Source: a virus
Direction: 5' to 3' (one strand)
IMG/VR virus record: IMGVR_UViG_3300030419_000776
Location: 1-27,522 of that record
DNA length: 27,522 bases
A program made the position numbers and the translations under genes. This document shows, piece after piece, positions 1 through 8,754 of the stretch (the stretch's first letter is position 1; each line of letters begins with the position of its first letter). The notes beneath the pieces are model-generated. The model had not been told where the DNA came from and did not search any database. It was given only the letters and a program-made list of their open reading frames with translations.

Positions 1-36
1 TAGGCGTAGGCGTAGGCGTAGGCGTAGGCGTAGGTG
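1..36 (-). repeat. In-frame hexanucleotide repeat coding a Pro-Thr linker
   Basis: Five perfect copies of TAGGCG fill bases 1-30 and a sixth copy with one change lies at 31-36. The array runs off the window edge, so its true length is unknown. On the coding strand each unit reads CCTACG, that is Pro-Thr. Unit gain or loss keeps the frame and only changes linker length. Confidence 0.9.
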
Positions 37-2044
37 TACACCCTCCACACGAGCTATTTACCTGTAACGTAGTTACGCTACAATCTGACGTTGTTCCTAC
101 AGCTATAATTTTCCAACATTTAGTTCCATCAAATCCTGAACCACATGAACCTCCTCCACCTCCACTAATCTTAAGAGCCACTCCTATGGTACTAGAATCG
201 TATGTTCCTACTAACGTAACATAAGCTGTTGAAGAAGCATCAGAACAATCTTCAATTTGAACATTGGTTGTAGCTACTGGCGTAGGTGTTGGTGTAGGAG
301 TTGGCGTAGGGGCAGCACAACTAACTTTAGCATTAACCGTACCTGAAGAGTTAATTAGTAATTTATAATCAGGTGTCGCTTGACCGAGAACATTTGACAC
401 CCCATACCAATCTAAAGCTCCATTAAATACTGTAGACTGAGATGAGTTAGCGTACATGGTGTCTCCAACTATAATTAACCCTACATTAGCTCTACTTGTA
501 AATATATAATCACTTGTTGCGTAATTACAAGCTGTAGATTCCACCCAGCCATTTCCTGCTGTAGCATTTACATAAGTAGTTGGACTTTCACAATCAAAGC
601 AGTTTACATAATTAGTTAATGCCTCAATACTTACGCTTGATGTTGCGGTTGTTGTTTGAGCATTAGAGAAACATAAATCATTACCACTTACATTATACTT
701 TATTACATTTGGCCAACTAGATGTTGTTGTAAGTTTTCTAAATACTTGCGTGGTAGAAGTATAACATTCTGTATACTCTTTATATTCATATATTGGCGTT
801 GGTGTACACCCTCCACAACTAGAGTCTGCACTGTCTACTGTAACAGTTGAATCATAAGAGCTGGCAGCTGCATCGGTTATCTCCCAACAAGTTGCTCCTG
901 TAAATTCTGGGTTAGGGCCTCCTGCTGCTCCGGTTATTCTTAAAGCTTGTCCTACTATATATCCTCCTGTTCCTGAGATTCTTATATCATAAGTTGGTGT
1001 TGTTGTTCCACACTCTCGTATTGTTACATCCTGTGTAGGAGCTGTAGGGGTTACTGGAGTTGGGGATGGAGGTGCGCTACAGTCTACTATTGCATTTACC
1101 ACACCTGAAGCATTTATTAGTAAAGCAAATCCACTATCTAAATTAGGATAATGATTAATTACATTGGTTACACCATAATAATTTGTTCCACCATTCCACA
1201 CATTTGTAAGACCTACATTTGTATAAATTATATCATTCACTTGTATTGAAGCAACGTTAGCTCTTGATGTATACATACTGTTTGTAGCTTGCGCTGCACA
1301 AGCAGCTGCTGAGTTACCAACTCCACTACCTACAGTGTAAGTAGAAAAGATTTCTGTTCCAGTAACAGTAGGAACTGGTGCTACAGGCACTGGTACAGGT
1401 GTTGGTGTTGGTGTACAAGCAACACAACTAGCATAAGTGGGTAAACCTGCTGCATCCACTAAAGAAGTAGAACCTGTAACTACAGGATTTTCCCAACAAT
1501 TTCCGCTATATCCTAAGAAAGAAGGGAAAACATATCCTGATACCCCTCTAAATACCTGAGTTGTTGAACCTCCACATTCTGTATATTCTTTATAGTCATA
1601 AGTAATAGCCGGTACAGGTGTTGGTATAGGTGTTGGCGTTGGCGTGCCTGTACATGTAGCACAATCCGCAAAACTAGGAAGACCATTAACATTAACCGTA
1701 GATGTAGAACCTGTAACTACAGGATTTTCCCAACATTTTGAATCATATTCTACTGAAGCTGGCCAGCTTCCTCCTGATACTACTCTAAACACTTGAGTTG
1801 TAGCGCCTCCACATTCTGTATATTGTCTATAATCATAAAGGATTGGTGTTGGCACTGGAGCAGGTGAAGCACAGCTAGGACAGGTAATTTCTGCATAAAG
1901 CACTCCTGAAGCTTGTTGTCTATATATGCTTTCATTTGAATACCAGCCGTCTGGCGCAAAAACAGTTAAATCAGCATCCGTATACAGTGCTGTAGCAGTT
2001 GAAAAACTTGCTGAGCTATAATAATATGTACCTAATGCTGCCAT
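1..2044 (-). CDS. Pro-Thr-linked Cys-rich modular adhesin (3' end beyond window)
   Basis: Translation from the ATG at 2044 stays open to base 1, giving about 681 residues with no stop, so the C terminus is missing. The chain is a string of about 70-110-residue modules, each rich in Cys, Tyr, Thr and Gly, mostly separated by linkers such as TPTPTPIPTPVP. Three module types recur. Type A has YTECGG, TTQVFR, CWENPVVTGSTS and a closing CxxC. Type B has SRANV, WYGV and LLIN-SG-VNA followed by Cys. Type C ends in SSCGGCTPTP. I read the order as B-like, A, A, B, C, A, B, C. No signal peptide or membrane segment is visible. It directly follows the tail-hub gene, which ends in a related module, so a virion-attached fibre or adhesin is the natural inference. 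Pro-Thr linkers are typical of extended surface proteins. I do not know a named family for it. Confidence 0.8.
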   Translation of the reverse strand, partial: MAALGTYYYSSASFSTATALYTDADLTVFAPDGWYSNESIYRQQASGVLYAEITCPSCASPAPVPTPILYDYRQYTECGGATTQVFRVVSGGSWPASVEYDSKCWENPVVTGSTSTVNVNGLPSFADCATCTGTPTPTPIPTPVPAITYDYKEYTECGGSTTQVFRGVSGYVFPSFLGYSGNCWENPVVTGSTSLVDAAGLPTYASCVACTPTPTPVPVPVAPVPTVTGTEIFSTYTVGSGVGNSAAACAAQATNSMYTSRANVASIQVNDIIYTNVGLTNVWNGGTNYYGVTNVINHYPNLDSGFALLINASGVVNAIVDCSAPPSPTPVTPTAPTQDVTIRECGTTTPTYDIRISGTGGYIVGQALRITGAAGGPNPEFTGATCWEITDAAASSYDSTVTVDSADSSCGGCTPTPIYEYKEYTECYTSTTQVFRKLTTTSSWPNVIKYNVSGNDLCFSNAQTTTATSSVSIEALTNYVNCFDCESPTTYVNATAGNGWVESTACNYATSDYIFTSRANVGLIIVGDTMYANSSQSTVFNGALDWYGVSNVLGQATPDYKLLINSSGTVNAKVSCAAPTPTPTPTPTPVATTNVQIEDCSDASSTAYVTLVGTYDSSTIGVALKISGGGGGSCGSGFDGTKCWKIIAVGTTSDCSVTTLQVNSSCGGCTPTPTPTPTPTP
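30..800 (-). repeat. A-B-C module block, second copy
   Basis: This is the second occurrence of the three-module order A (about 800-580), B (about 580-270) and C (about 270-36). It matches the block at about 800-1613 in order, Cys spacing and signature words (YKEYTEC, SRANV, SSCGGCTPTP). The A module here has lost the CWENPVV segment. Boundaries are approximate. Confidence 0.65.
800..1613 (-). repeat. A-B-C module block, first copy
   Basis: Modules A (about 1613-1370), B (about 1370-1040) and C (about 1040-800) occur in the same order as in the block downstream. The word GGTGTACACCCTCCACA at the C/linker junction is present at the end of both blocks (32-48 and 801-817). This suggests duplication of a three-module unit. 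Confidence 0.65.
1467..1498 (-). repeat. 32-nt perfect direct repeat, copy 1
   Basis: Bases 1467-1498 are identical to 1704-1735. On the coding strand they encode the WENPVVTGST part of two successive A modules. Perfect nucleotide identity within otherwise diverged modules indicates a recent duplication or gene conversion. Confidence 0.9.
1704..1735 (-). repeat. 32-nt perfect direct repeat, copy 2
   Basis: Second copy of the repeat at 1467-1498, 237 bases away, which equals one A module plus linker. Both copies are in the same reading frame of the adhesin gene. Confidence 0.9.
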
Positions 2045-2055
2045 TTATAATTTTA

Positions 2056-2063
2056 CAAAGTTA
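2056..2063 (-). promoter_or_regulatory. Bacteroidota-type -7 box (TAACTTTG) before the adhesin gene
   Basis: The 25-base gap between the hub gene and the adhesin gene contains TAACTTTG on the coding strand, about 12 bases before the ATG at 2044. It fits the Bacteroidota -7 consensus TAnnTTTG. No clear -33 TTG is seen at the usual 19-21 base spacing. The call depends on the recurrence of the box in other gaps of this window. Confidence 0.5.
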
Positions 2064-2069
2064 ACCATT

Positions 2070-5000
2070 TTATACTGAACATCTTGAGTCTCCACATCCT
2101 GTTACTTGCACTGTTACTTCTCCATCAGTCCCTGTTCCTCCTACCGCATATAATGAAGCACATCCTTTAACTACTCCTCCAAATGAATACTGAACTTCAT
2201 CTCCAACCACAATACCTAAACTTGTCACTGCTTTTACATATACAGCTTGTAGATTAGCACAATCTATTCCAATGTAATAATCGTAAGTTGGCGCTGGTGT
2301 CGGACTCGGAGCAACCGGTGTAGGTGTCGGTGTAGGCGGGAATGTACAGCTACAACAAGAGTCATACCCGTCTACTGTAGAAAAACATAATTGCTCTCCT
2401 AATGAGTTTCTTAAATCATACACTAAATAAAGTTTATCTCCTCCAGCTGGAAGGGTAAATCCTGCTGAGTATAAATTAGGAGCACCTGAAGTAACTATTG
2501 GTGTTGCTGCTACTGATGCTGCTAAAAGTATATTCATATCCGTTGAATTATTTTCATATAGAGCATCAGTCCTTAAATATCTAAACGCATTATCAGTAGT
2601 GTTAAAGACGAAGTCATCAAAATTAATTTTATTAGACCTCATTGTTATAACCGCTCCGTCTGGAGGAATTACATTTGTTCCTTGTCCTCCCTCTAGTTCT
2701 CTATACTGAGAAACAATAGGGTCGTTTGGACTAGCGGCAAACGTAACTAAATCCGATTGCGTAGGCGAGGTTACCGTGCCTTGTGTCCATAAATACTCTG
2801 TATGAATAAATTGACCTGCATTAGCGTTTGTTGTTAAGGTAATACTGTATACGTTAAATAATACTGGCCCAGGACATTTTACGGTTACCTGTATGGTATC
2901 ATCCACTGTAGCATCTGTAGATACAATTAAAACCACTTCTGTTGGAGAAGGCAGGCTTTTATCAAAACTTAATGTACCGCTTTGATACACGACCCCTGTT
3001 GAGTAAGTTACCCCATTGTAAATAGCCTGAATAGTATACCCAGTTCCAGAAGACTGTCCTTCCGTTATAATGTCATCACCCCCTTCAGTTACTATTTGCT
3101 GTTCTGTTCCTTCAGTTATAATTGGGTCTGTGTTTTCAAAAGGTATAACATAATCAATATAAACTGTGCCTGTTTCATCAGTGACGTCTACACAATAAAC
3201 AAATTCTTTGGTAGCTACTACCGTAATATTTTTAGTTACTCCACAAGCAGTGCACAGCTCAGTTTCAGGTTTTATAATAGTGTTAGAAGTAAAAACATAC
3301 TCGTGCATGTAGGGGTCATATCCTCCTAATTTTTGAGTAGGCGAGGCTTCAGCAAATAAATCTCTAAACCAACTACGCATTCCCTCGTTCGATATTACCG
3401 TAAGTGTTTCATCTTGTGCAGATGAACCTGTTAATTTAATAATAACATTTCTTTTAGCATCTGAAAAGAATTTATCTTCACCAAAAGCTGCAAAACTTTC
3501 GGGGTGATTACTAATACCGTAATCTTCAATACGTGCAATTTGTTGGCCTAAAACTTCAGGAACAGAAGTCACTACTCCTCCTCCTGTTGAGTCAGATAAA
3601 AGATTTTTACCTGCTAACACGTAAGATATTTTGTCTTCTTGTAGGGTTAAAACATCAGTTTCTCTAGCATATAAAATCTCTACATCCCCATAAGTTTCTT
3701 CTAGTGCTTTAAAATTTAATAACCCTAAATTAAATTCATTCAATCTATTAACGTTAGATTCATCATTATACACCCCACTGTATGTTATATCTGCAAACCT
3801 ATGAGCTTCTTTATACTCTTCGTTCGAGGTAGTAAATACTCTGTTTCCTAAAGTGAAAGATTGACCTTTAATTGAATCTCTTATTTTATAACTTTCCGCC
3901 CCATTTCCAAACGCAAAACAGTTAATAAAACCAGGTTGAACTATAGCTGATTGTATTATATCCCCATTAGAGTCTTTAGTTTGGCTTTGCACGTTACCTA
4001 TGTGTGTTCCATTACTTATGTTGTAACATGTGTCATTTTCATACCACACATCCGGCAAAGCATCCCCTGCTTCTGTTTCAAAAATATAAGTAGCGGAATC
4101 TCCTCTATACACGGTAAAAGAAACATCTAATATAGACTGTTCATTAGAAGATTTTCCTAATGAATAAGAACCCGAAACTAAAAGATAAATTAAATTGTTA
4201 CCCGCTGCATCTTGTGTACTTGTGTCTTCATATATTCTATAATAAAAATCATCATTAAAATCTAAAGAGGCCGGTGACCCTCCTCCAAAATAAGTAGAGC
4301 TATTTAGGTCGCTGTCTGTTTTCATGCTTGCATATATACCTGTAGTGGTGAAAGGAGGAGCTCCCGTGCTTACTTGAGGGGTGACATAGGTATTGTTTAT
4401 AGTTTGCTGTTGGCCTGGATTTTTAACTCCACTATTTAATGTGCTAGCTACATTATCTCCAATAAACCAATCAGCCATATTAGTATAGCTTGTGGATGCT
4501 GTAAGAGTTTGTTCTAATACATAATTACGTCTTCCTGTTCCTGCGCCTGTGCCTGTTCCATTTCTTTGCATCTCTACCTTCATTACTATTCTTGTTCCTA
4601 CTGGCACGTCATAAACATCATAAACCGGTGTTGTACCAGAAGTGTTTGTGGCAGTAAAAAAAGGAAAAGCTACCACAGGGATAAACCCTGAGATTACAGA
4701 TTTTATTTTTTTGGGGTCAACCGCTATTACTGCATTTGGGTCTTGAATAGAAGTAAAATTAGAAGCGTTTATTTTCATATAAACTCCACCTATAACTTCT
4801 ACAGATGAACCAGCTGCATCATAAATAGTAATAAACCCTGCTGATTGAGCTTCTTTTTCCAACACTGTCGCCGTTATACATCGAGTCATTGGGCCTGTAG
4901 TGTCAGCTTTTACTATTAACCTATCTCCAGCCTCAACTTTAGTAGCATTCTCTCCTTCTAATAAAAAGTAACTTGCATTAGAGACCGTGTCTCTATACAC

Positions 5001-7013
5001 AACATTACTGTATATAGTATTGTAGCTTTCTTTAGTGGGTTTTACCACAAACTTATATTTAGTAGCCCAACTAGGAGGCTTTTGTCCTATCGGTATTTCT
5101 ATCTGCGCATAGTTTCGTGAAGTAGATTTACTACACGGGATAGTTATAGAATTATAAGGGCTAACTAAAGCTGTTGAGGCTCTATTGTAATCATCCATAT
5201 AAACTATGCCAAACTCATACCCTCTATTACTGTGTAAACTTTTAATACTGGTGCTCTCTCTAAAACTGGCAGTTGCATTTACAATACCATAATAAGAATA
5301 AAGAGTGAAACTGCTGTCTGTATATGTTGCAGCTAAACTTTGAATTTTAAGAGACTTAGAAGAAGTTCCTGATATCGTTGCGGTTATAGGCTCTCCTTTG
5401 GCTGGAGAAGCAGCAGTTGATGAGGTTATTCCTGTTTGTAATAAATTTGTATAAGTAGCATCAAAAGCTTCAGGAATAGTTCTATTAAATACGTCAGTTA
5501 ACGTATTTCCGCTACCTGCCTGCGCATTACTTAAAGTCTGAATTGTAGAGGCTGTTCCTATCTTTTCTTGAAAATCAGTACTTGTAACAAAGTCATAAAC
5601 AGTATTATAATCTTCTATTAGAGTATATGTCCAGCTTAAATCATAAACTGCCGCACTAGGAGTAGGAGCAGGAGCTACACCCGAACTAAGTTCATTAGCA
5701 AAATAAGTTACACCAAAATTTATAGTTAATTCTGTACCCGCTTTTAATTTAGATTCACCAGAATCTAAAGCGCTTAAATCTAAATTTAAAACACTATCTG
5801 ACACAGACTTTACCGCTGAGGTGGGGGTGTATGTATAGTCACCCTGACTTGTCTGTGCTGGAATAGTTAGAATAGATATTTCTTCAGATTTATAAGTAGC
5901 GGTAAAATCTAAATTAATTTTACTTCCCTCTGCATCTGTCAGATTATAACCTTCTTTATAATTTCCATACATAAGCCTATTACCCATTAATGTTTGGGCT
6001 TTTGCATATTGAGGAACATTATCATACAGTCTTAAAATTTCTGAATCCGGCAATACCGTGAAGATTTTTCTGTTAGTAAAAGGGAATGTAACAAGAGAAT
6101 TATCAGTATATCCTAATTCTTTCTTATTAAAAGTTTCGATAACTTTAATAGTAGAGTTATCGGCTTCTTTAAATAAAAGCTGTATAGATTTAACAGCACT
6201 TCCTCCTGTGTTAAATGTAACATTACAAGCGTTATCTGCATTAACCATCCCCTCATTCAGATAACTGTTAGCGCTAAAATCAAAAGTTTTAGGCTTGAAT
6301 GCGGGCTCACTAAACTGAGAAGTGGCCGAATACTCATTGTTCGCATATTGATACCTATAGGCAAAACAAATTAACTTATCCTCTAAGTACGCATCATCTA
6401 TAGTAGATACATAATAAGTTTCAATCGTAGGAGCAGTAGTAGGAGGTTTTTTTATAACCAAGATTTCATCTTGATTAAATGTATCTAAATCTGTACCTGA
6501 AGCAGGGTCTCCATAATTTTGTTTTATATTTATTACTCTTGGAGCATTAAAATTATCTGTAAAAAAAAGTAAATTTTCTATTTTATCAACCCCTGTTATT
6601 AAGTAATTAGGATTAAAATTTAATGTGGTATCAATTCCATTTCCATTATCTATACTTATTACATGATAGATAAGCTCACCTGTTTCAACATCAAATGAAA
6701 TAACTAAATCTAGCTTACCAGTTGCACCTTGAGTAAAGGCTGGGTCATGAACAAACCAGTAAATAACTAAATTAGCACCATCCTCAAAAGCACCTATACA
6801 TCTTGCTTGAGAACTCAGGGGAGTTCCATCTACATATTGAAGGGTGGTTAAGGGAATATTTCCTTTACTATTTTCTACAGCTCCTATCTCGGTTTCTTCT
6901 GTAGAACCTAACCTTACATTCAAAGCGTCTACATATTCTCCATTAGGAACGAGCCTTTCATCAAGGCTCTTGTTCATACGTCCCCTTATAAAATTTCTTT
7001 GAATGTTTGCCAT
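2070..7013 (-). CDS. Large tail hub / stabilisation-type protein with C-terminal Cys module
   Basis: 1647 residues. The N terminus (NKSLDERL at about 14-21, GEYVDALNVR at 25-34, then an acidic patch and GAVENSKGN) is what I recognise in the large 'stabilisation' proteins of short-tailed marine and crAss-like phages, which relate to the P22 gp10 tail hub and the crAss muzzle. A central conserved stretch near residues 595-615 has EFGIVYMDDYNRAST. Around 1294-1324 the motif ITEG/VTEG occurs three times. Near 1557-1574 a PTPTPTPVAPSPTP linker leads to a final Cys-containing module of about 70 residues like those of the next gene. It starts one base after the neck-protein stop. The family call is from remembered motifs. 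The role (ring closing the portal and carrying fibres) is inferred from position. The C-terminal extension is unusual for the family as I know it. Confidence 0.7.
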   Translation of the reverse strand: MANIQRNFIRGRMNKSLDERLVPNGEYVDALNVRLGSTEETEIGAVENSKGNIPLTTLQYVDGTPLSSQARCIGAFEDGANLVIYWFVHDPAFTQGATGKLDLVISFDVETGELIYHVISIDNGNGIDTTLNFNPNYLITGVDKIENLLFFTDNFNAPRVINIKQNYGDPASGTDLDTFNQDEILVIKKPPTTAPTIETYYVSTIDDAYLEDKLICFAYRYQYANNEYSATSQFSEPAFKPKTFDFSANSYLNEGMVNADNACNVTFNTGGSAVKSIQLLFKEADNSTIKVIETFNKKELGYTDNSLVTFPFTNRKIFTVLPDSEILRLYDNVPQYAKAQTLMGNRLMYGNYKEGYNLTDAEGSKINLDFTATYKSEEISILTIPAQTSQGDYTYTPTSAVKSVSDSVLNLDLSALDSGESKLKAGTELTINFGVTYFANELSSGVAPAPTPSAAVYDLSWTYTLIEDYNTVYDFVTSTDFQEKIGTASTIQTLSNAQAGSGNTLTDVFNRTIPEAFDATYTNLLQTGITSSTAASPAKGEPITATISGTSSKSLKIQSLAATYTDSSFTLYSYYGIVNATASFRESTSIKSLHSNRGYEFGIVYMDDYNRASTALVSPYNSITIPCSKSTSRNYAQIEIPIGQKPPSWATKYKFVVKPTKESYNTIYSNVVYRDTVSNASYFLLEGENATKVEAGDRLIVKADTTGPMTRCITATVLEKEAQSAGFITIYDAAGSSVEVIGGVYMKINASNFTSIQDPNAVIAVDPKKIKSVISGFIPVVAFPFFTATNTSGTTPVYDVYDVPVGTRIVMKVEMQRNGTGTGAGTGRRNYVLEQTLTASTSYTNMADWFIGDNVASTLNSGVKNPGQQQTINNTYVTPQVSTGAPPFTTTGIYASMKTDSDLNSSTYFGGGSPASLDFNDDFYYRIYEDTSTQDAAGNNLIYLLVSGSYSLGKSSNEQSILDVSFTVYRGDSATYIFETEAGDALPDVWYENDTCYNISNGTHIGNVQSQTKDSNGDIIQSAIVQPGFINCFAFGNGAESYKIRDSIKGQSFTLGNRVFTTSNEEYKEAHRFADITYSGVYNDESNVNRLNEFNLGLLNFKALEETYGDVEILYARETDVLTLQEDKISYVLAGKNLLSDSTGGGVVTSVPEVLGQQIARIEDYGISNHPESFAAFGEDKFFSDAKRNVIIKLTGSSAQDETLTVISNEGMRSWFRDLFAEASPTQKLGGYDPYMHEYVFTSNTIIKPETELCTACGVTKNITVVATKEFVYCVDVTDETGTVYIDYVIPFENTDPIITEGTEQQIVTEGGDDIITEGQSSGTGYTIQAIYNGVTYSTGVVYQSGTLSFDKSLPSPTEVVLIVSTDATVDDTIQVTVKCPGPVLFNVYSITLTTNANAGQFIHTEYLWTQGTVTSPTQSDLVTFAASPNDPIVSQYRELEGGQGTNVIPPDGAVITMRSNKINFDDFVFNTTDNAFRYLRTDALYENNSTDMNILLAASVAATPIVTSGAPNLYSAGFTLPAGGDKLYLVYDLRNSLGEQLCFSTVDGYDSCCSCTFPPTPTPTPVAPSPTPAPTYDYYIGIDCANLQAVYVKAVTSLGIVVGDEVQYSFGGVVKGCASLYAVGGTGTDGEVTVQVTGCGDSRCSV

Positions 7014-7014
7014 T

Positions 7015-7929
7015 TTATTTTAACCACTTATTCTCACCTCTCAAGTTCATTAATAATCTGCCTGGGTGAATATTACTTAACCTTATTTTTGCGTTTCTCA
7101 ATAAAGCTTGCTTATCTTTTCTTGCTCTATTAACTATATATTCCTGCACTCCAAATCTTCCATTTAAGATGGCGTACTTAATATATGCGTAAATGTATTC
7201 CTCAAAAAGCTTGTTCAAAGTAATACTGCTATCATCTCCATTTTCCATTCCATCTGAAATATATTGAAGCACACAATCTTGATTAGCCATAGTAGAGTCA
7301 AAATTTATTACCCCCGCTTTTTTATCAATAGTAAAAGTCGGATTAAAATTAGCTGTTTCTGTATTTAAACCATAGCGAGCCCCAATTCTATATAAGTCAT
7401 TATTACAGTTGATACACTCAGGATTTACTGTTTGGTCATTTATTTCGTTTAAATATATAGTTTGTAATGACCCATCTTTTCTTTCTATATCTAATGTAGA
7501 TTCTATAACTGTTGCATTATTATCTCCGTCATAAGTAAAATCAGCTGCCCCTGTCTGAAGATAAGATGTAGCGGATTGAACTTGTATATTTTCAGTAAGC
7601 TCTCTTAACACATTATCTTTAAGTAAATAAAGCTTAACCCAATTAACATAATCAGGAGGTAAAACAAAGCGCAAGTCGTCATATACTTTAAGCTCTAAAG
7701 CTTTTATTTGTTTAAAAGCATCGTAATTAAGCTCTTGAATACCACGTTTAGCGTGAAATAATATCTGATATCTATTGATGTTATTAATTAACTCGTGGTT
7801 TCCTTCATACATTAATTGAAAATTTTTAACTATATCCTCTAAACTCACATATTGATAAGAACCCCAATTTGCATCTGTAGGATTTACACCATCGTTTGTA
7901 TAATATTTTTTTTGATTTATATATGCCAT
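7015..7929 (-). CDS. Head-tail connector / ring (tail tubular-like) protein
   Basis: 304 residues. The N-terminal half has SLEDIVKNFQLMYEG (about 29-43), FHAKRGIQELNYD (about 58-70) and LPPDYVNWVKLYL (about 94-106). I recognise this pattern from neck proteins of uncultured marine and crAss-like phages, placed next to the large hub protein in a P22 gp4-like or ring-protein role. Four Cys occur in the whole chain, with CINC at about 172-175. The basic C terminus (NRARKDKQALLRNAKIRLS) follows a helical tail. It lies 2 bases after the preceding neck gene and 1 base before the hub gene, so the three are surely co-translated. Function is inferred from family pattern and position; no enzymatic motif is visible. 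Confidence 0.6.
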   Translation of the reverse strand: MAYINQKKYYTNDGVNPTDANWGSYQYVSLEDIVKNFQLMYEGNHELINNINRYQILFHAKRGIQELNYDAFKQIKALELKVYDDLRFVLPPDYVNWVKLYLLKDNVLRELTENIQVQSATSYLQTGAADFTYDGDNNATVIESTLDIERKDGSLQTIYLNEINDQTVNPECINCNNDLYRIGARYGLNTETANFNPTFTIDKKAGVINFDSTMANQDCVLQYISDGMENGDDSSITLNKLFEEYIYAYIKYAILNGRFGVQEYIVNRARKDKQALLRNAKIRLSNIHPGRLLMNLRGENKWLK

Positions 7930-7931
7930 AA

Positions 7932-8663
7932 TTAAATATTAGTTTGATTTTGTTGTTGTTCTGATGCGAGTCCAAACTGAAACACATCTGCTTCTCTTAT
8001 TGATACTCCTGCGTATTGTAATATTTTAGCCACCAAATTATTTGCATCATCTTTCGGAAGTTCAAAATCTTGAAAATCATTTTGTGTTTGGTCAAACAAT
8101 GGTTCTCCTCCATATAAAGTAACATAAGTCCATTTAGGGTCTTTGGGATACCTAATATATTGAGCTTGCACGTCATTAGCCCCGTTAAAAGTATTAGGGA
8201 ATACAGTAATTGCATCAGCCTCTTGCGTATAAGCTGGATAGGTAGCAGAAGGAGAAGTTAATAACGAGCTATTAAGCAGCGTTATTTTATTATGTGTAAC
8301 TTTCTCGGCCTCCCCTTTTAATACTCCCCCTGAAAAACAAAGAACTTTATTTAATAAATAATAATCTGAACCTGTTGTTGCTTCAGAAGGAAGGAAAAAA
8401 ACATTTTGTGTTTTTTGAGTTAAAAAAGAAGTAATAGAAAATGTATCAATAACCTCTTCATAGCTGAGCTTTATATCCGCATAACCTGTACCTGACAAGC
8501 GCATGTTCTCTTCATTGATTTGCTCATTATATTTTATAAAATATTCATCAAAAATATCCAGCTGTGCTTGTTTTGCAAATAAGTTAAAATCACTAGGAGA
8601 TATATACCCGTAATTATTCTTATTTATGATAGATAACACAGTATTTCTAACAGAATTTATCAT
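7932..8663 (-). CDS. Neck / head-completion structural protein (conserved in marine phages)
   Basis: 243 residues beginning MINSVRNTVLSIINKNN. An in-frame ATG at 8774 would give 280 residues. I reject it because the extra 37 codons would run through a strong rho-independent terminator (8691-8722) and overlap the preceding gene, while the sequence after 8663 begins with a conserved-looking NYGYISPSDFNLFAKQAQLDIF. A box TATCTTTG lies 17 bases upstream of the chosen start. Other visible words are RLSGTGYADI, AQYIRYPKDPKWTY, FQDFELP and ILQYAGVSIRE. I associate these with conserved structural proteins next to the neck protein in marine podoviruses. The Gln/Asn-rich end (QQQNQTN) is probably flexible. 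A ring or head-closure role is inferred from location only. Confidence 0.6.
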   Translation of the reverse strand: MINSVRNTVLSIINKNNYGYISPSDFNLFAKQAQLDIFDEYFIKYNEQINEENMRLSGTGYADIKLSYEEVIDTFSITSFLTQKTQNVFFLPSEATTGSDYYLLNKVLCFSGGVLKGEAEKVTHNKITLLNSSLLTSPSATYPAYTQEADAITVFPNTFNGANDVQAQYIRYPKDPKWTYVTLYGGEPLFDQTQNDFQDFELPKDDANNLVAKILQYAGVSIREADVFQFGLASEQQQNQTNI

Positions 8664-8679
8664 TTGAATTTGTTTTATA

Positions 8680-8687
8680 CAAAGATA
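8680..8687 (-). promoter_or_regulatory. Bacteroidota-type -7 box (TATCTTTG) before the neck genes
   Basis: TATCTTTG on the coding strand, 17 bases before the ATG at 8663 and immediately after the terminator hairpin. The arrangement terminator then promoter would start a separate neck-hub transcript. No convincing -33 TTG is found, because that position falls inside the hairpin. Confidence 0.5.
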
Positions 8688-8690
8688 AGC

Positions 8691-8722
8691 AAAATAAAAA
8701 AGCACCCTGATTTGGGTGCTTT
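8691..8722 (-). terminator. Rho-independent terminator after the small structural gene
   Basis: On the coding strand the stem AAAGCACCC / GGGTGCTTT (9 bp, perfect) closes a 6-base loop AAATCA and is followed by TTTTTATTTT. The stop codon of the 93-aa gene is about 33 bases upstream. On the plus strand the hairpin is followed by only three T, so it acts on the minus strand. Confidence 0.85.
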
Positions 8723-8754
8723 CTCGCTGTCGATAGTAAAGGAAGGATATTTCT

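Noticed and set aside
1-36. CRISPR array or telomere-like satellite
   Set aside because: The six-base unit has no spacers and simply codes Pro-Thr in a continuous reading frame.
1-2345. Diversity-generating retroelement acting on the adhesin
   Set aside because: No reverse transcriptase and no template/variable repeat pair with A-specific changes is seen in the window. It could only exist outside it.
3096-6264. Two plus-strand open frames opposite the tail hub gene
   Set aside because: Short, no conserved look, fully covered by a confident gene on the other strand.
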